DNA from: Stercorarius parasiticus | Taxonomy: Eukaryota; Chordata; Aves; Charadriiformes; Stercorariidae | NCBI GenBank assembly: GCA_013396915.1 | Contig: VWZL01000187.1 | Span: 594,090 to 658,089 of the forward strand | DNA: 64,000 nucleotides | Direction of reading: 5' to 3' | Made by a program: the position numbers and the translations under genes | Notes under the pieces: model-generated | What the model saw: the letters and a program-made list of their open reading frames with translations, nothing else | Databases searched by the model: none | What the model was told of the DNA's origin: nothing | Shown here: positions 12,701 to 24,705 of the stretch, one piece after another | Numbering within the stretch: the stretch's first letter is position 1 | Layout: each line of letters opens with the position of its first letter

Positions 12701-15700
12701 CCCAGCAATATTTCCAGATTGTATGCAGCTATGTCCTAGGTCAATGATATGCAGAGAAGAGAACTTTCTTCTACCCAGAAAAGGATGGTCAGGTATCTGC
12801 AGGTTTTTTTCTGTATCAGTTTACTTCTGGACTAACAAGATGTATTTTCATGCTAAGGGAAAACAATTTGACTGCAGTTCTGTATCAAGCTACTTTAGGA
12901 CTGAGCCTGTAATTGCTAGTTTAGATTTTCATTATCAATTAACAATTTCTGTGTACCGTGGACATTTTGGATGAATTCTTATAGGTGATTTCTGTTGATA
13001 AATGTTGGTAAGGACTTACCAACTATGCATAGTAGCTATTTCAAGATATTTTTTTTTAATAATACATAGACTTACTTATTGCCGTATTTGGATAGCTCTA
13101 CCTATCAAGGGAGCCAGTGAGTAGTCTAGTCGATACTGTGCTAAAAGTAACGTTGCTAATGCAAAAGCTGAAGATGTTTTTTTTATGTAGTTGCTATGGA
13201 CCTGCTGAGTCGCTACATACAGAGATTGAGCTTTTGCTGTCTTGCATGTTGTTTATACGCTGTAAAGACAGTAGTCTAACTGCTACCAAATCGGAGTGGA
13301 AGCATTTTGCACTTGAGTTTGTTCAGGTGTGAAGCAGTGCTGGAGGGAGGAGGCTCTGGAGAATATAGCCATCAAATTCAATCATTATCTGTGAGAAGAC
13401 GCTGCAGTCTAGAGGCAGGCAGGAGTGTGAACTGATGTGCTGCACATTCATCACAGTATGCTGCTGATACTACTTAAAATCCTGACTTACAGGCACACTA
13501 TTCCTTAGTGCTCCTAAACAGCACAGTGCTGCTCAAACTGTGTGGTGGGCAAATGGCTTCAGGTGTGGGCAAGCATACTCATACACTTGGGTCTCACACC
13601 TGCAGATTTTTGAGTGTGGCCCCCTAGAGAGGAAAAATTAGTCTGTTAACTAATTTCACAACAGAGTACCAAACATTTCATAGCCATTAAAATCCTTGTA
13701 TACTGTAGCTTTCTGGCTGCGCTCCAGCTTTTACTAGCAAACACTTCCTTCAAATTAGCTGTCTTTTAATACACTACTCTTGCAAGCGCCTGGTGATGCT
13801 GAATTTCAGTTTAAAGTAATACATGTTGTTGGATTTTACACTTCTTTGCTATATATATTGAAAATGTGCTTGGCAGCTTTGATTTAGCTGGCAAGTGTTG
13901 GGAGGGGAAGTAATCAAATGGTTATTCGTATTGTTAAATACTTTGTGCCTGAAAGTACTGAATCCTCTTACTTGTTTTGTACGAAGTTAAATGCTGGTGC
14001 TGCGCTACTATGTAGGCAACTATGACGCACCCACAACAGCGGCTTGCACAAACAGCCTTGGGGATTGCAGTCATCTTTATTAAGAAGAGGAGAGTTGCAC
14101 TGTGTGTTGTGGTTTTGTCTACAAAATCTTGCAGAGATGCTGGAAAGGTTTGAATGTCTTGTGAGCAGGGTGGCACTTGTGATAATGATCAGAGCTTATC
14201 TATAGTGCCGCTTATTTGAGCAATTAAGCTCAAGAAGTGGTGCAGGCTGTTTATGGTACAACTAACTGCATCTTGATGCTGTCTTTCTCACAGAGACCTT
14301 TAAATCATATGGCAAATTCAAATTGGATCATTAGAGCTGTACAAAAAGGTTAGAGGAATAGATAGAGAATATGAGCAAAATAATCATCATAGCAGAATAG
14401 GAACATGAGTTCACCTGCCTGTTTAGCTGTGTTTTTCAGGAGCTTTGGTAAACACAGGCTTACATTTCAGATGGTGTGGATCATCCTTTCTGAAAAATCA
14501 AGGCCTTGTAAATTTGCCTCATGCTAGACATCCCAAATCGAGATTTTCAGAGACCAATGTTCCTCTTATTTTTTAAGGCTAGAAGAGATGTGATAAGGTC
14601 TTCCCTTACATGCATTGCTATCATGTTAGTCTCTTTGGGCCTTTGTGTTGATCAAAGATTTCTCAGGCATTGGTCCATCCTGGACAGGTCACTTGCCTTC
14701 ACTAGCCTAATCACTCTTTTTTTTTTCCCCCCTTCTTCTCACAAGACTGCTACCTGCCCAGAAGCTTCTTTGCAGGGTATAATTTTCAATCCTTCTGATT
14801 CTAGCAAGCAAATTGGGGAAAAAACGTCCTAAGATAATACTGAATTATAAAAGTTAGATAGAACGTTTTGATTATGATGGTCTATTTTCCTGTTTAGTAG
14901 AAACACATTCTTGATAGTGAAGTCTATCTCACAATGTGGAGTGGTGTGAGGATTGCTGTTTGTACTTGGTATAACTAGACACTTGCAAAATTGTGTAACG
15001 CTAGAACTGTTCTCTACTTATCCGAGACTAATGTTATTAAAAGAAATGGTGGATAAATTAGGAAATTAACATCCTGTTGCCAGGTCAACCACATTCCTTA
15101 TTTGTAAGTATCAGCGTGTATATGAGGAGGATAATATGTAGTGAGGACAGACAAGAGCTGCAAGCTCTCCATAACACCATGGGAGGGGAAGGTTGTAGAA
15201 AATAATGCCTTTAGCAACAGTGACCTAAACTGTTCATTCTCTTATCAGTCTGTGTACGTGTCAGTGAGAAAGAGGGAAAATTATTAGAAGGATCAAAAGG
15301 CAAAATTCTGTTTCTTAATTAACTGTATTTCACTTTCCTGAGGACACACACAACATATTTGTGTGTTTTCTGAGATTTCACTGGTGATGAGGAACAGTGC
15401 ATCAAAGATGTTGCCTCACTTAAGCTGCCCTCAATTTCTTTGTGTTTATAGTCGATGATTTACTGCATTCCTAGGTTTTGACTTTAATCCTCTAAATGTT
15501 TTTTTACAGCTTCATTACTAACCTTCTTGTGAAATCTACTTGCTATGAAAAAAAAAAAAGGAAAAGAAAGTTTGAGTTTTTTCTATTTGCGTCATCAAGC
15601 AAAAAGTTGTGCTGTTATGATGAAAAACTGTGGTGGTCACACTCTTTCCTCTTTCTAGGCTGATGGTATTGGAAGTGTAAAGAGCAATAGTTCATCTGTG

Positions 15701-18064
15701 TGAGAAACAGTGATGTTTTAATTAGAAAGTTTAAAGTAAGTCAGTTGCACCATTAAACCTATAAAGTGCTTATTTGGGGAGTGTGCCCAGTATCTTATTG
15801 GGACTCTTTTCCAGAAAATTAGGTATCATTCTAGCTCTGGTCTCTTGTTCCCCATGTGCATAAGGGTTAGGAATACTGTGGTGGGAAAAATGTGCTCATG
15901 CTTGAAACAGAGGCAGTGCCTGTCTCCTTTCAGCAGGTATTCTTGCAGCCTATTAAGAGTTGCACAGATGGACTCCAAAGGGAGTCTCTTTCAGTCCTTT
16001 AACTGTAATGATACAAACCAAGACAACTTTTAAAAGTGAGGTTTAAAAGTTAGACATTCAAATAAGTGCTTTTTTTTTTTTTTCTGCTGGGTACCCAGCA
16101 CTTCTTGTTTCAGTCTGCAGATGACTACTAGGTGCTCAGCGTTTAAGAAAATAGGGCACTTACATAAGTACCTACATGCAGATGTAAGTCTGACAGGCAC
16201 CCAGTTTTCAAAGTCTTGCCTACTGGGTGCAGTGTGGGTGGTCGAGAAATTTTAGGTAGGCTCCTTGGGGCTGTGAGATGGAACCGTTGATATAGAACAC
16301 TTGTTTTCTAGCTGACAATAATTTTATGAAAAGTGGCTGTTAATCTTTTCTACTCTAACGTGTTTCCTTTTCCTTCCCTTACTTCATAAGACATTCTTCA
16401 TTTGACTGTGGGGAAATCAAGCCTAAAGTATTGTTGTATCATGTGTTACAGCTGCTCCCATATAATTTTCTGTTCTATTTGCATAAGACAGAGCAGAATT
16501 GAAGTACTCTTCTTTCCACCAAAGATTTCTGTTTCGGTGAGAAGGAAAAGAAAACCAACAACTTGTCTCATAGGTTTAGAAACCTGTAGTTTCATCTTTA
16601 CAAAAATGCTATACAAAGCAAAGGGTAACAATGACTTTCGCAGAGATTGTACAAAAGAGAACACAGGGGGGAACCCAGGCTACTTTATTATTTCTGAAAT
16701 GAAATTGCAGTGAAGAAGGGCATTTTTGTATATGTGAAAGCTCTGTCTTCTTTTTCTCTCACCCAGCTCTGAAGGTAGTAATACAGTATTTGTCTTCTGT
16801 TTAGGATAAGCACATGATTGGCATTAAGTGTTCAAGTGTATGTCTTTCTTTTATCTCCCACAAGTACTGTTTTCCCTCTTTCTGTTCGGTTAAGTCACGT
16901 TCTGTATTTTATGCAGCCTAGAAAGGCTCTGTGTTCTTAATCTTGTTATCTGCTTTCTCAGCATTTATTCATTTTTCAATTGCCTATGGAAGTGGAAAGG
17001 TTAAGATACAGTAACTGGGCTCTGTGATGGCAGAATCTTTCTTTGTAAGTCTGCTGCTTGCGTTTTCTTCTGAATTTGCCTTTTGTTCTATACACTTCAG
17101 CTTTAGGATAATCACGTATTACATTAAATACAGGTCTTCTGATCTTCCATAGATGCATATAGTGTGTTCATGGAACTAAACAGAATTATGATGTATGTAG
17201 GCAAGATATAACAGATGTGCTAACCTGTAAAATATATGGCATAATGCTATTAGTTGGAAAATATGACCTAGCGTAAGTTATTAATTACAGAGGGTGTCAT
17301 CCATATCCTCTTTACTGAGTTTGTTATAGCAGTGTGTGTACACAACAGCATGTTACTGAGGCATCAAGGTCTTTGTTTTGATACCCAGAAGTGTTGTTTG
17401 GACTTTGATTTGCTTCCCTGTGTTCTGTCACACCCTATTATAAAGCTTTGGGCAGAGAATGTTCCCAGTAAAACAAATCAGGTCTGCAGACTGTGTGCTT
17501 TTACTAATTATTTTCCATATTCTCTGTTAGATGGATACTTTTCAGGTTGGTCTTACTCTTATGGAAAATTGTCTTGATAGATGAGTAGCTCAGAGCAACA
17601 TCTGTAATTTATGGATATAGAAAACGCATGCAGTCTCTCACTGTCTTTACAGATCTGCTTTAGGGCAAGTGAGATGTTCAGATAATGGAAAGGGAGGTTG
17701 TTAATAAATCTCAGTCAGGAAGACAATACTTACATCTTTTCCTTAAAATAAATTCAAAACTGAATTCTAAATTACTTTTTTAAACAACATTGGTGCTTTT
17801 TCTTCACACTATTGCTATTGTTAAATTGAATGCTGGATAATATGCCTGATGTGTAATTTAAAAATACAAGTAATTAGATGGCGAGATTTGTTTTCCAAAA
17901 AAGAACTAGCAAATCACTCAGACCCCATAAAATGTAGACTAGTGCTTTTGATTAGTTGTTGGAATCATTTAACTTGCTATCAGTGTTTGTTTCAGAATTA
18001 GAGAAACTATTACTGTATATTGGGAAAATGACTGCTGCAGTATTAATAACATTATTGTAATCTG
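6752..18064. other. Intergenic DNA without recognised genes
   Basis: It contains a purine-rich tract (7490-7790) and a 16-bp palindrome (16085-16100). Overlapping frames on both strands at 7295-7763 come from the purine bias and are not credible coding sequence. The rest is unique-looking sequence with no recognised feature. Confidence 0.65.
7490..7790 (+). repeat. Purine-rich (GA) tract
   Basis: The plus strand is dominated by G and A for about 300 bp (for example GGAAAGGGGAGGGGGTG and AGGAGTAGAGGCAGAGGAG), probably a decayed GGA/GA simple repeat. Confidence 0.7.
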
Positions 18065-18290
18065 TGAAGAAAATGAACAACATAGAAATTGCTGCTCTGG
18101 AACAGACCAGTGATCCATACAGTCTAGTATCCTGTCTCTGACAGTAACCAATATGTGATGATTCAGAGGGAGAAATACATGCAGCCAATTGTGTTATAGT
18201 GTTCCACAGAGGGAAATTTCTTTCTGGCCCCAGATGGTGCTCAGTTTATGCCTTAAAGCATGAGGATTGATAGCCATTGTAAATTTTACC
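18065..18290. mobile_element. Old L3/CR1-clade LINE fragment
   Basis: The plus strand holds GGAACAGACCAGTGATCCAT, followed by AGTATCCTGTCTCTGACAGT and GATGATTCAGAGGGA. These match a motif series I know from ancient amniote L3/CR1 3' regions (CAGACCAATGGTCCAT, AGTATCCTGTCTCCGACAGTGGCC). It is diverged, and orientation and edges are uncertain. Confidence 0.55.
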
Positions 18291-21200
18291 TTAGCTAGTG
18301 TAACCAAATTGGATTGCTCCTTGTTGTCCATAACCTGCCCTTCACCTGGCCTTCATAGAATTACAGTCTTGTCCCTTATTGCTGGATTCATAGCTTTTAC
18401 ATTTGCTGTTTAAAGCAGATGCAGTAGTGCAATCCAAGGACTTGTGCCACTATTTTACATGATGTCACGCACCATTGTATTTTTCATCGATAACAGCCTG
18501 GTTCAATGCTTTTGGTTAAACTGAAAATGATACTTTTTTGTGGGGCAGAGCAGCCACTGCACTCGCTCTGTGTCAATTCTCTGCCAGCTTGATAGCAACT
18601 GTCTCCTATTCTGAACACGGGAGCCTTGGTCATGAGAAGAGTTGAAGAGTATGCCTAGAACTGACACTCTAAGACTTTTGTGTCATTGTAGTGGCCTGAA
18701 AGGATCAAAATTGGGTTCCGAGCATTACCACATCCTGCAAAACTTGACCTCAGCAGCCTTTGAAGCGAAATTCAGCATCAGTGGTGGTCGTTCTGTCCTT
18801 TCACTTTCTACATCCTGCAAAACTGACTATATATCCCCATCTGAAGACACTGGACTGCAAGGTGCTGGTAGAGAAACTAATATCGCAGTGCAGTTTTATT
18901 GCAGTGTATATATGACATTTGGACCAAAACTTACGGAAGTTCCCTGATTCAGCTGTCACAGAAGCAGAGACAAGGGTCTTTGTATTAAGCCTTGGTACAT
19001 TTCATTTGCTATGCACCCACCTAATAAACCCCTGTAGTCTGAGGGGAGCTTTCTGACATCTGATGGTCTAGTAAAATAGTTGTTTATTGCAGACAAAAAA
19101 ATTACTTGAGTTTCGGCTGGCATTCATAATGCAAGACAGTGCAGGCTTTTGAAGCCGCTTGCACCGATGCTGCTGCCCTTCCAGGTCTTCTTGGGTACAG
19201 GCTAGTTTGATGGGTAACAGCACTGCATGCCTTACTGGCTTGTGCATTGCCTGTTAGCAAGTCCTTCCCCTTGTCCAGGGTATGGAGAATCTGCAACAGT
19301 ACTTACGCGATCCCTGTCCTTCTTGTCTTTGCCTCCATGGGTGAAGATCAGTCTCTGACTTCACAGGTAATGTTCAAAAAGGAGCAAGCAGTTATCATAG
19401 GAAGGAGATTTTTCTCAGCAGCTTACAGACTTGTCAGTAGGTGCTGCTGCCTTTCAGCCTTCGAAATGCATACTCCACTGTCATTTTGCTGCTCCTTGGG
19501 AGATAATTAAACAACTCATGTCTCCTTGCCAAATGACCAGTCAAAGCCAGGGAATCTGGGTTTCCTGAATGACAGTGGAACATCATAGCAATCTCGGGGG
19601 AAAAAATTCCATTTCTTACTGAAGGAGGGAGGCCCAGCTTTGTTTTAGACTCTTTCAGTATTACTGCTGATGAATCTTCCAGAGGGATTGTCTAGGCTTT
19701 AAATCAACAGGAAGAAATAACCTTTTGGTTGGTTGGTTGGTTAAGTGGCAGTGTGTCATGTGACACATCTGTGAACCTCAGCTGATCAAATCCAGCAGAA
19801 ATTCTCCTTGAGTTGTTAGGCTGTACGAGCTGGCACATTGCCTCCTCCTTTAGAGCAGACTCCAGTTCTACCAGCACTGCGGTGGTTGAATGCTCACTTG
19901 AAGTCCTGACATTTTGTATGTTAGTGAGGAAGTCTTTCTTTGTTTAGTGAAGGAAGGGACTTGTGGTGGTGATATGCTGCTACTTAGGCTTTGGAAAAGG
20001 CTCCTGTTGTCCTGGACTTCTGCAGGCAGGGTTGGTTCTCATGGGTTTGCATGGTCATGTCCCCTCACTCTGCCTTCCTTTTCTCAGCTGAGAAACAGGA
20101 CTGTAGCCAGAGAGACTAGTTCAGGTGAAATTCCTTCTGAGGAAACCTTTAGGTTTTCTCCTCTAATACTCCTCCTTTCTCCCAGCCCAATGGGGCAGCT
20201 CCCTCAGAGCCATCTGTCTGTGCAACTGGAAATCTGGATGCAGCAGTCTCTGTGATCAATGACTGCAGAAGGACAGCGTTCGTTTGCAGCCATGCTATCT
20301 GACAACGGGAAATTAGCTTTTTTTTTTTTTTTCAGAAGATAAATGAAGTTTTGTATAGCAGCAGATGAACTGGAAAATTCTGCTGGCTTAATCTCAAATC
20401 CCTGATTTCCTTCCACTTCTTGGGTCTTCCATGTAGGTCCACAAAACATTTTCTAATAGTGTATAGGTACAATTCCAAGGTAGTTGATTGGTAGTGGACT
20501 GCATACCTTGGGGGGGAAAACAGTCTGGTGTGGTTTAAAGATGAGATGCACCAATTTAAAGACAAGAAATAAGAGGAAACCAGCTCTGTGGTTATTCATA
20601 TACTAGACTGACATTATATACATATAAGAGAAACACTTTTAAGCCACCAGTGTGCAAACTGTTCACTAAGTAAATACAGCATTTCCATAAAGCTTTTGCT
20701 CTCTCACTTGGTCTGAGATACACTACCTTGGTCTTAACTGCCTCACATTTCTCCTCATTTTAATTACCTTCTCTTATGTTCATATACAAATTTCAGAATT
20801 CAGAGATCCCCAGGCCATAGTTTTAAGAAGAAAGCATGTTTTTATATTGACTAATGTGGATAAGCATGAGGAGGTTAATGTGAATCCAGGACCTTCTGCA
20901 AAGTTTCGTATTTCCGCTTTGTCCCCCATGCTTTGCTGAGCTTTTGTAACACTGATGAATGAGTGCTTGGACAAAAAAGGTGGGGGGGTTGTTGAACTCT
21001 CAGGCCACATCATGGGCTGGGGGCATGTCCTGCAGTGGCAGTTATGCAGCTGGAGTAAGACATGCATGCCCCTGCCTACCACCCGCAGTGCCGCATTTCT
21101 TTGGCTTTGAAGGAGCTGGGGAGAAGCTGCTGTGCCCTGGAGCACCCTGGACTGTGGGAGCTGCCAGCAGTGTGCTCAAGGGACAAGGGAAAAACTTTAA

Positions 21201-24199
21201 AACTCTGGGCTCCCCTTGGTAAATCATTTTCTGCTTCAGACAAATAAAGATGAATAAAACCTTCCTTCCTGGTCTCGTGCAGCCTTTTAGCCCCTGTTGA
21301 CCTCAGCATCTGATGAGGGTTGCTTTGACCCAACAGCCCCTCCTTATCATGGAGGCAAATTCTTACCTCTGGCATTAGGAAGTCTCCCAGTTCCTGTTGA
21401 CCTCAGGGTTCGGCTCTGCAACAGGAGTGAGATGCTGCAAGTCAGCTGTTTGATGACATCTTTCAGCTGTCTGAAGCAGCAGCCTCTTGCCCAAATGTTC
21501 AGCAGTGCTGCAGGAATCCCAGGCCAGCAGCAGCAGCTCCTGCTACGTTGCAGAAAGCTGTCTGAGCAATACCCCATGTGTCTTAGCTTGTACCCCACAT
21601 GGCTTTGCTAGCTTCAGAATAAAATGGTGGGGTGGCATAATTGCCCAATTCAGGCAGGGCTCAGAAAGGGGCCCTAGTGCTGAATGAGTTAACATACGCT
21701 CATGGAGTGTTTTTTCAAAGCAATGCGGGCAACTTTCCTGCTTGGTAAAGGAAGAGAGCTGCTGTTTTGCATCATGTCCCAGCCAGAGCTGTGAGAAAGA
21801 AAAGAATATTCTTTCTCTCATTGGTGCGTATTAACCTCCCTTTACAGGGATGGGACTTGTGGTGGCAATGTCTGGATGCTGCAGATTACCCAGGAGAGTG
21901 CGTATTATGCAGGCATCAAGTTTCAGCAATGCTGGGTTTTGTTTGGGATTTTTTTTTTCTGCAGCGTATTAGCCATGTTAAATTGATTTGTGGGAGCCAT
22001 GGAAGCTGTTCAATGGGAAGAAAGCTAATTGTCCTTTCAGTCTGCTCTTCTCCTGTCCCTGCGTGCATCCAGGGAATCTCAGACCTTCTAGTAATCCCAG
22101 AAACACATTCACACAGCGAGGTGTGGTTGTGTTTGATGCACAAAATGGTGGTTCGTTGTAATCTTCCCTATATTTCTACTCAAGAGGCCAAATCTCATTT
22201 TTGTTTGGCTTGTCCCTGAGTGCTATTGAATGGATTTATTGTGTGAAATAACCATGAGTGTCAATCTCTGGTATTTCACCTCAGAAATTAATCGTACTTT
22301 CTTGAGACAGTCTCCCTCAACTGTCAAAGCTGTAATACTGCTGAGCGGTCGGGCCTGGAGGGGGTGTGGGGAATGAGCTGCTCTGCCTAGGTGCGATCGT
22401 GATGTCAGCCCCAGACAAACTGAACTAAACACACACTGGAATTTGCTGTCAATGTTATAAGTCCTTTCAGGAAAATGACTGACTTCTTTTCCTTCAATTT
22501 TCCTTCACCTTTTTTTAATCCTGTGTGTCAAACCTACATCTATATGAGTAGTTACTGGCTGCCAGAAACTCCCCTTCAGGAGAAACAAAGCAAACTGCCC
22601 CCCCCATGCCCAGCAGTCACTTGCGTGCTATTAGAGTCAACCTAGATTTGATGCCAGTTAATAGTAAAGAGGTGCTGTATGACTCCTAACTGCTTCTTGT
22701 TAACACTCAGCAGAGGGGGGACAGACACGTCAGTGCTATATTTATTATCGAAGTATGGACAGCATGAAACTATCTTCCTTAACAAAGTTTAACTCATTAA
22801 ATTATTTAACGGTAATGGCCAGATGTGTGATATTAAGACTGTGATAGTTTATTAATTTGTTTGTTATAATGTTTTTAAACCAGGCATCCTAGCTAGATAG
22901 CAGTGTGTGTGCCATGCTTAGTCAACTGTACTGATAGGGGAAGGTCTGTTACATCTTTTTTCATTAGTGCCTTGGATTTTATAAGAATAAACACACTTTG
23001 GAAAAAAATCACTTCAGACATTATACACAGAAATCATTAATTTCGTCATTCTGGAGTGCTTCTAGAGAAGGTCTGCATGTCTTTTGATTCACTACTCCGT
23101 CTTTATTTATAAGTGTCATCGCCTACGACACTGTGTCAGTGTTCCTGTGAGAATGTCCTCTAAAGCAGTGAAAGCATTAGCACCTACTAATCTCTTCTAA
23201 ATTGCTTTTTACTGCTTTTGATTCCTGAAATGTGATAAAGTAAATAAAATTGCAGGCTTTGCTTGTTTCTCTAGTATTCCATGGATATTGTTGTTATTTA
23301 CTTTATTTATAAACAAATGCAGGGCAGCACATTCACATACGTACAATTGAAAATGTCAGCTTGAGTCCCTTGCTGTTGAGGCTATATTATATCAAGCACC
23401 ACCATTAATGTAGTGACTTTGTTTTCTCATGGATAAGAAGACACCTTGAACACTTTGTCCTTTTGCTCCCTGTCACTGCAGCACTGGCAGGCATCATGAG
23501 TGCATAAAATACATTTTAATCTTAGGCCTCCTTGGTGGTGTGGAGAGGCAGGGGGTACTGTGTCTTGTACCCAGCAGTGCGGGTTGAGTTTCTTAGCTTC
23601 AGATGCTCTGACTGGCTCTTCTGCAATCAAATTGTCCTAATACCTGAAAAGCTGCTGGTAATATTCAGCCTAATGGCCAGTTTATACCTCTTTTGTTCTT
23701 GTGTGGGCTTTTTTTCTGCTTGTTTACCCCATTCTAATTACAGATAACATCCCATTTGTCTATCAAGCTAAGCATCTCAGCTTCTCTATCCTTCCCTTGT
23801 AAGATATGCATTTCTGGATTGTTGTGGCAGCACCTCTCTGCTCTGTGCTGGTTTGTGAATCTCTGTCTTGAATGTTGAAGACATTATCACATGCAGTTTT
23901 TGAAAGAAAGCCCTTGTACGGTGGCATTAATACTTTTCTATCTACTGAAAATGCCTTGATTGATGCTTCCTAACATTACATTTGTCTCTTTCATAACTGA
24001 ATCTTACAGACCATATATTCTCCACCTTAGTAATTTCTTATTGATGAGCTCTCAGCTTCTTGCAGGAGTATTTGCAGTTAGCTCCCAAGTGCAGAATCAC
24101 AATTTTTTTTTGTTCACGTGGGACTCATTTCACATTTCTTGTCACCAAAGAAATCCATTGTTTTTGGGGTAGTTTTTGCAATCCTCCTCTACGTTGGCA
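18291..24199. other. Intergenic DNA without recognised genes
   Basis: Frames pile up on both strands at 20780-22220, a stretch of slightly higher GC, but no splice pattern or family motif supports a gene. A GGTT tetranucleotide run lies near 19728-19741 and a T run near 20318-20332. Confidence 0.65.
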
Positions 24200-24705
24200 A
24201 TGACACCCCACATGGCTGACTCTCATTAGCCCACTTGTTTATGCCAAGGTTATTAAAGAAAATACTAAACTAGATTTATCCTTGAAAAACTCCCGTAGCC
24301 AAGCTCCGTGCTGTCTGACATTCTTCCCCTTAATACTTCTTGTTGCTGTTTTTCCTTCACCCAGCTGCCTATCCACCAGCTACTACTTTCTAAATTGACA
24401 AATGGTTTCCACTGGAAATGCTTTAATGAAGTCCAGCTATATGAGACTGACTGAATTTCTTTTGTCTTTGTCTAAATCATGGATTATTTTACCATGTCAG
24501 CCTGGAGAACTCTTTGAATTTTAGCCCATTTTGCCTTTATGTCCATGTCACTCATTAACCTTCCTTTCAAAATTTGTTCTAAATTCTCCCATACTCCTGA
24601 GGTCAGACTGACAGGACTGTATTCATTCATATTACTTTCTTATTCTTAATGCAGGCATTACATATACTGCTCTCCAGTCAAATGATACCACTTCTAACTG
24701 GATAG
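24200..24705 (-). mobile_element. Old CR1-clade LINE ORF2 remnant
   Basis: The plus strand carries, in order, blocks resembling reverse-complemented CR1 coding sequence: TTATTAAAGAAAATACTAAA, AATGCTTTAATGAAGTCCAG, GTTCTAAATTCTCCCAT, GAGGTCAGACTGACAGGACTG and CTCCAGTCAAATGATACCAC. Order and spacing fit one minus-strand element. Reading frames are destroyed. Confidence 0.7.

Noticed and set aside
20780..22219. Cluster of mid-length open frames on both strands, longest 150 codons
   Set aside because: Frames overlap each other on opposite strands, lack splice or family signatures, and sit in a slightly GC-richer stretch where stops are fewer.
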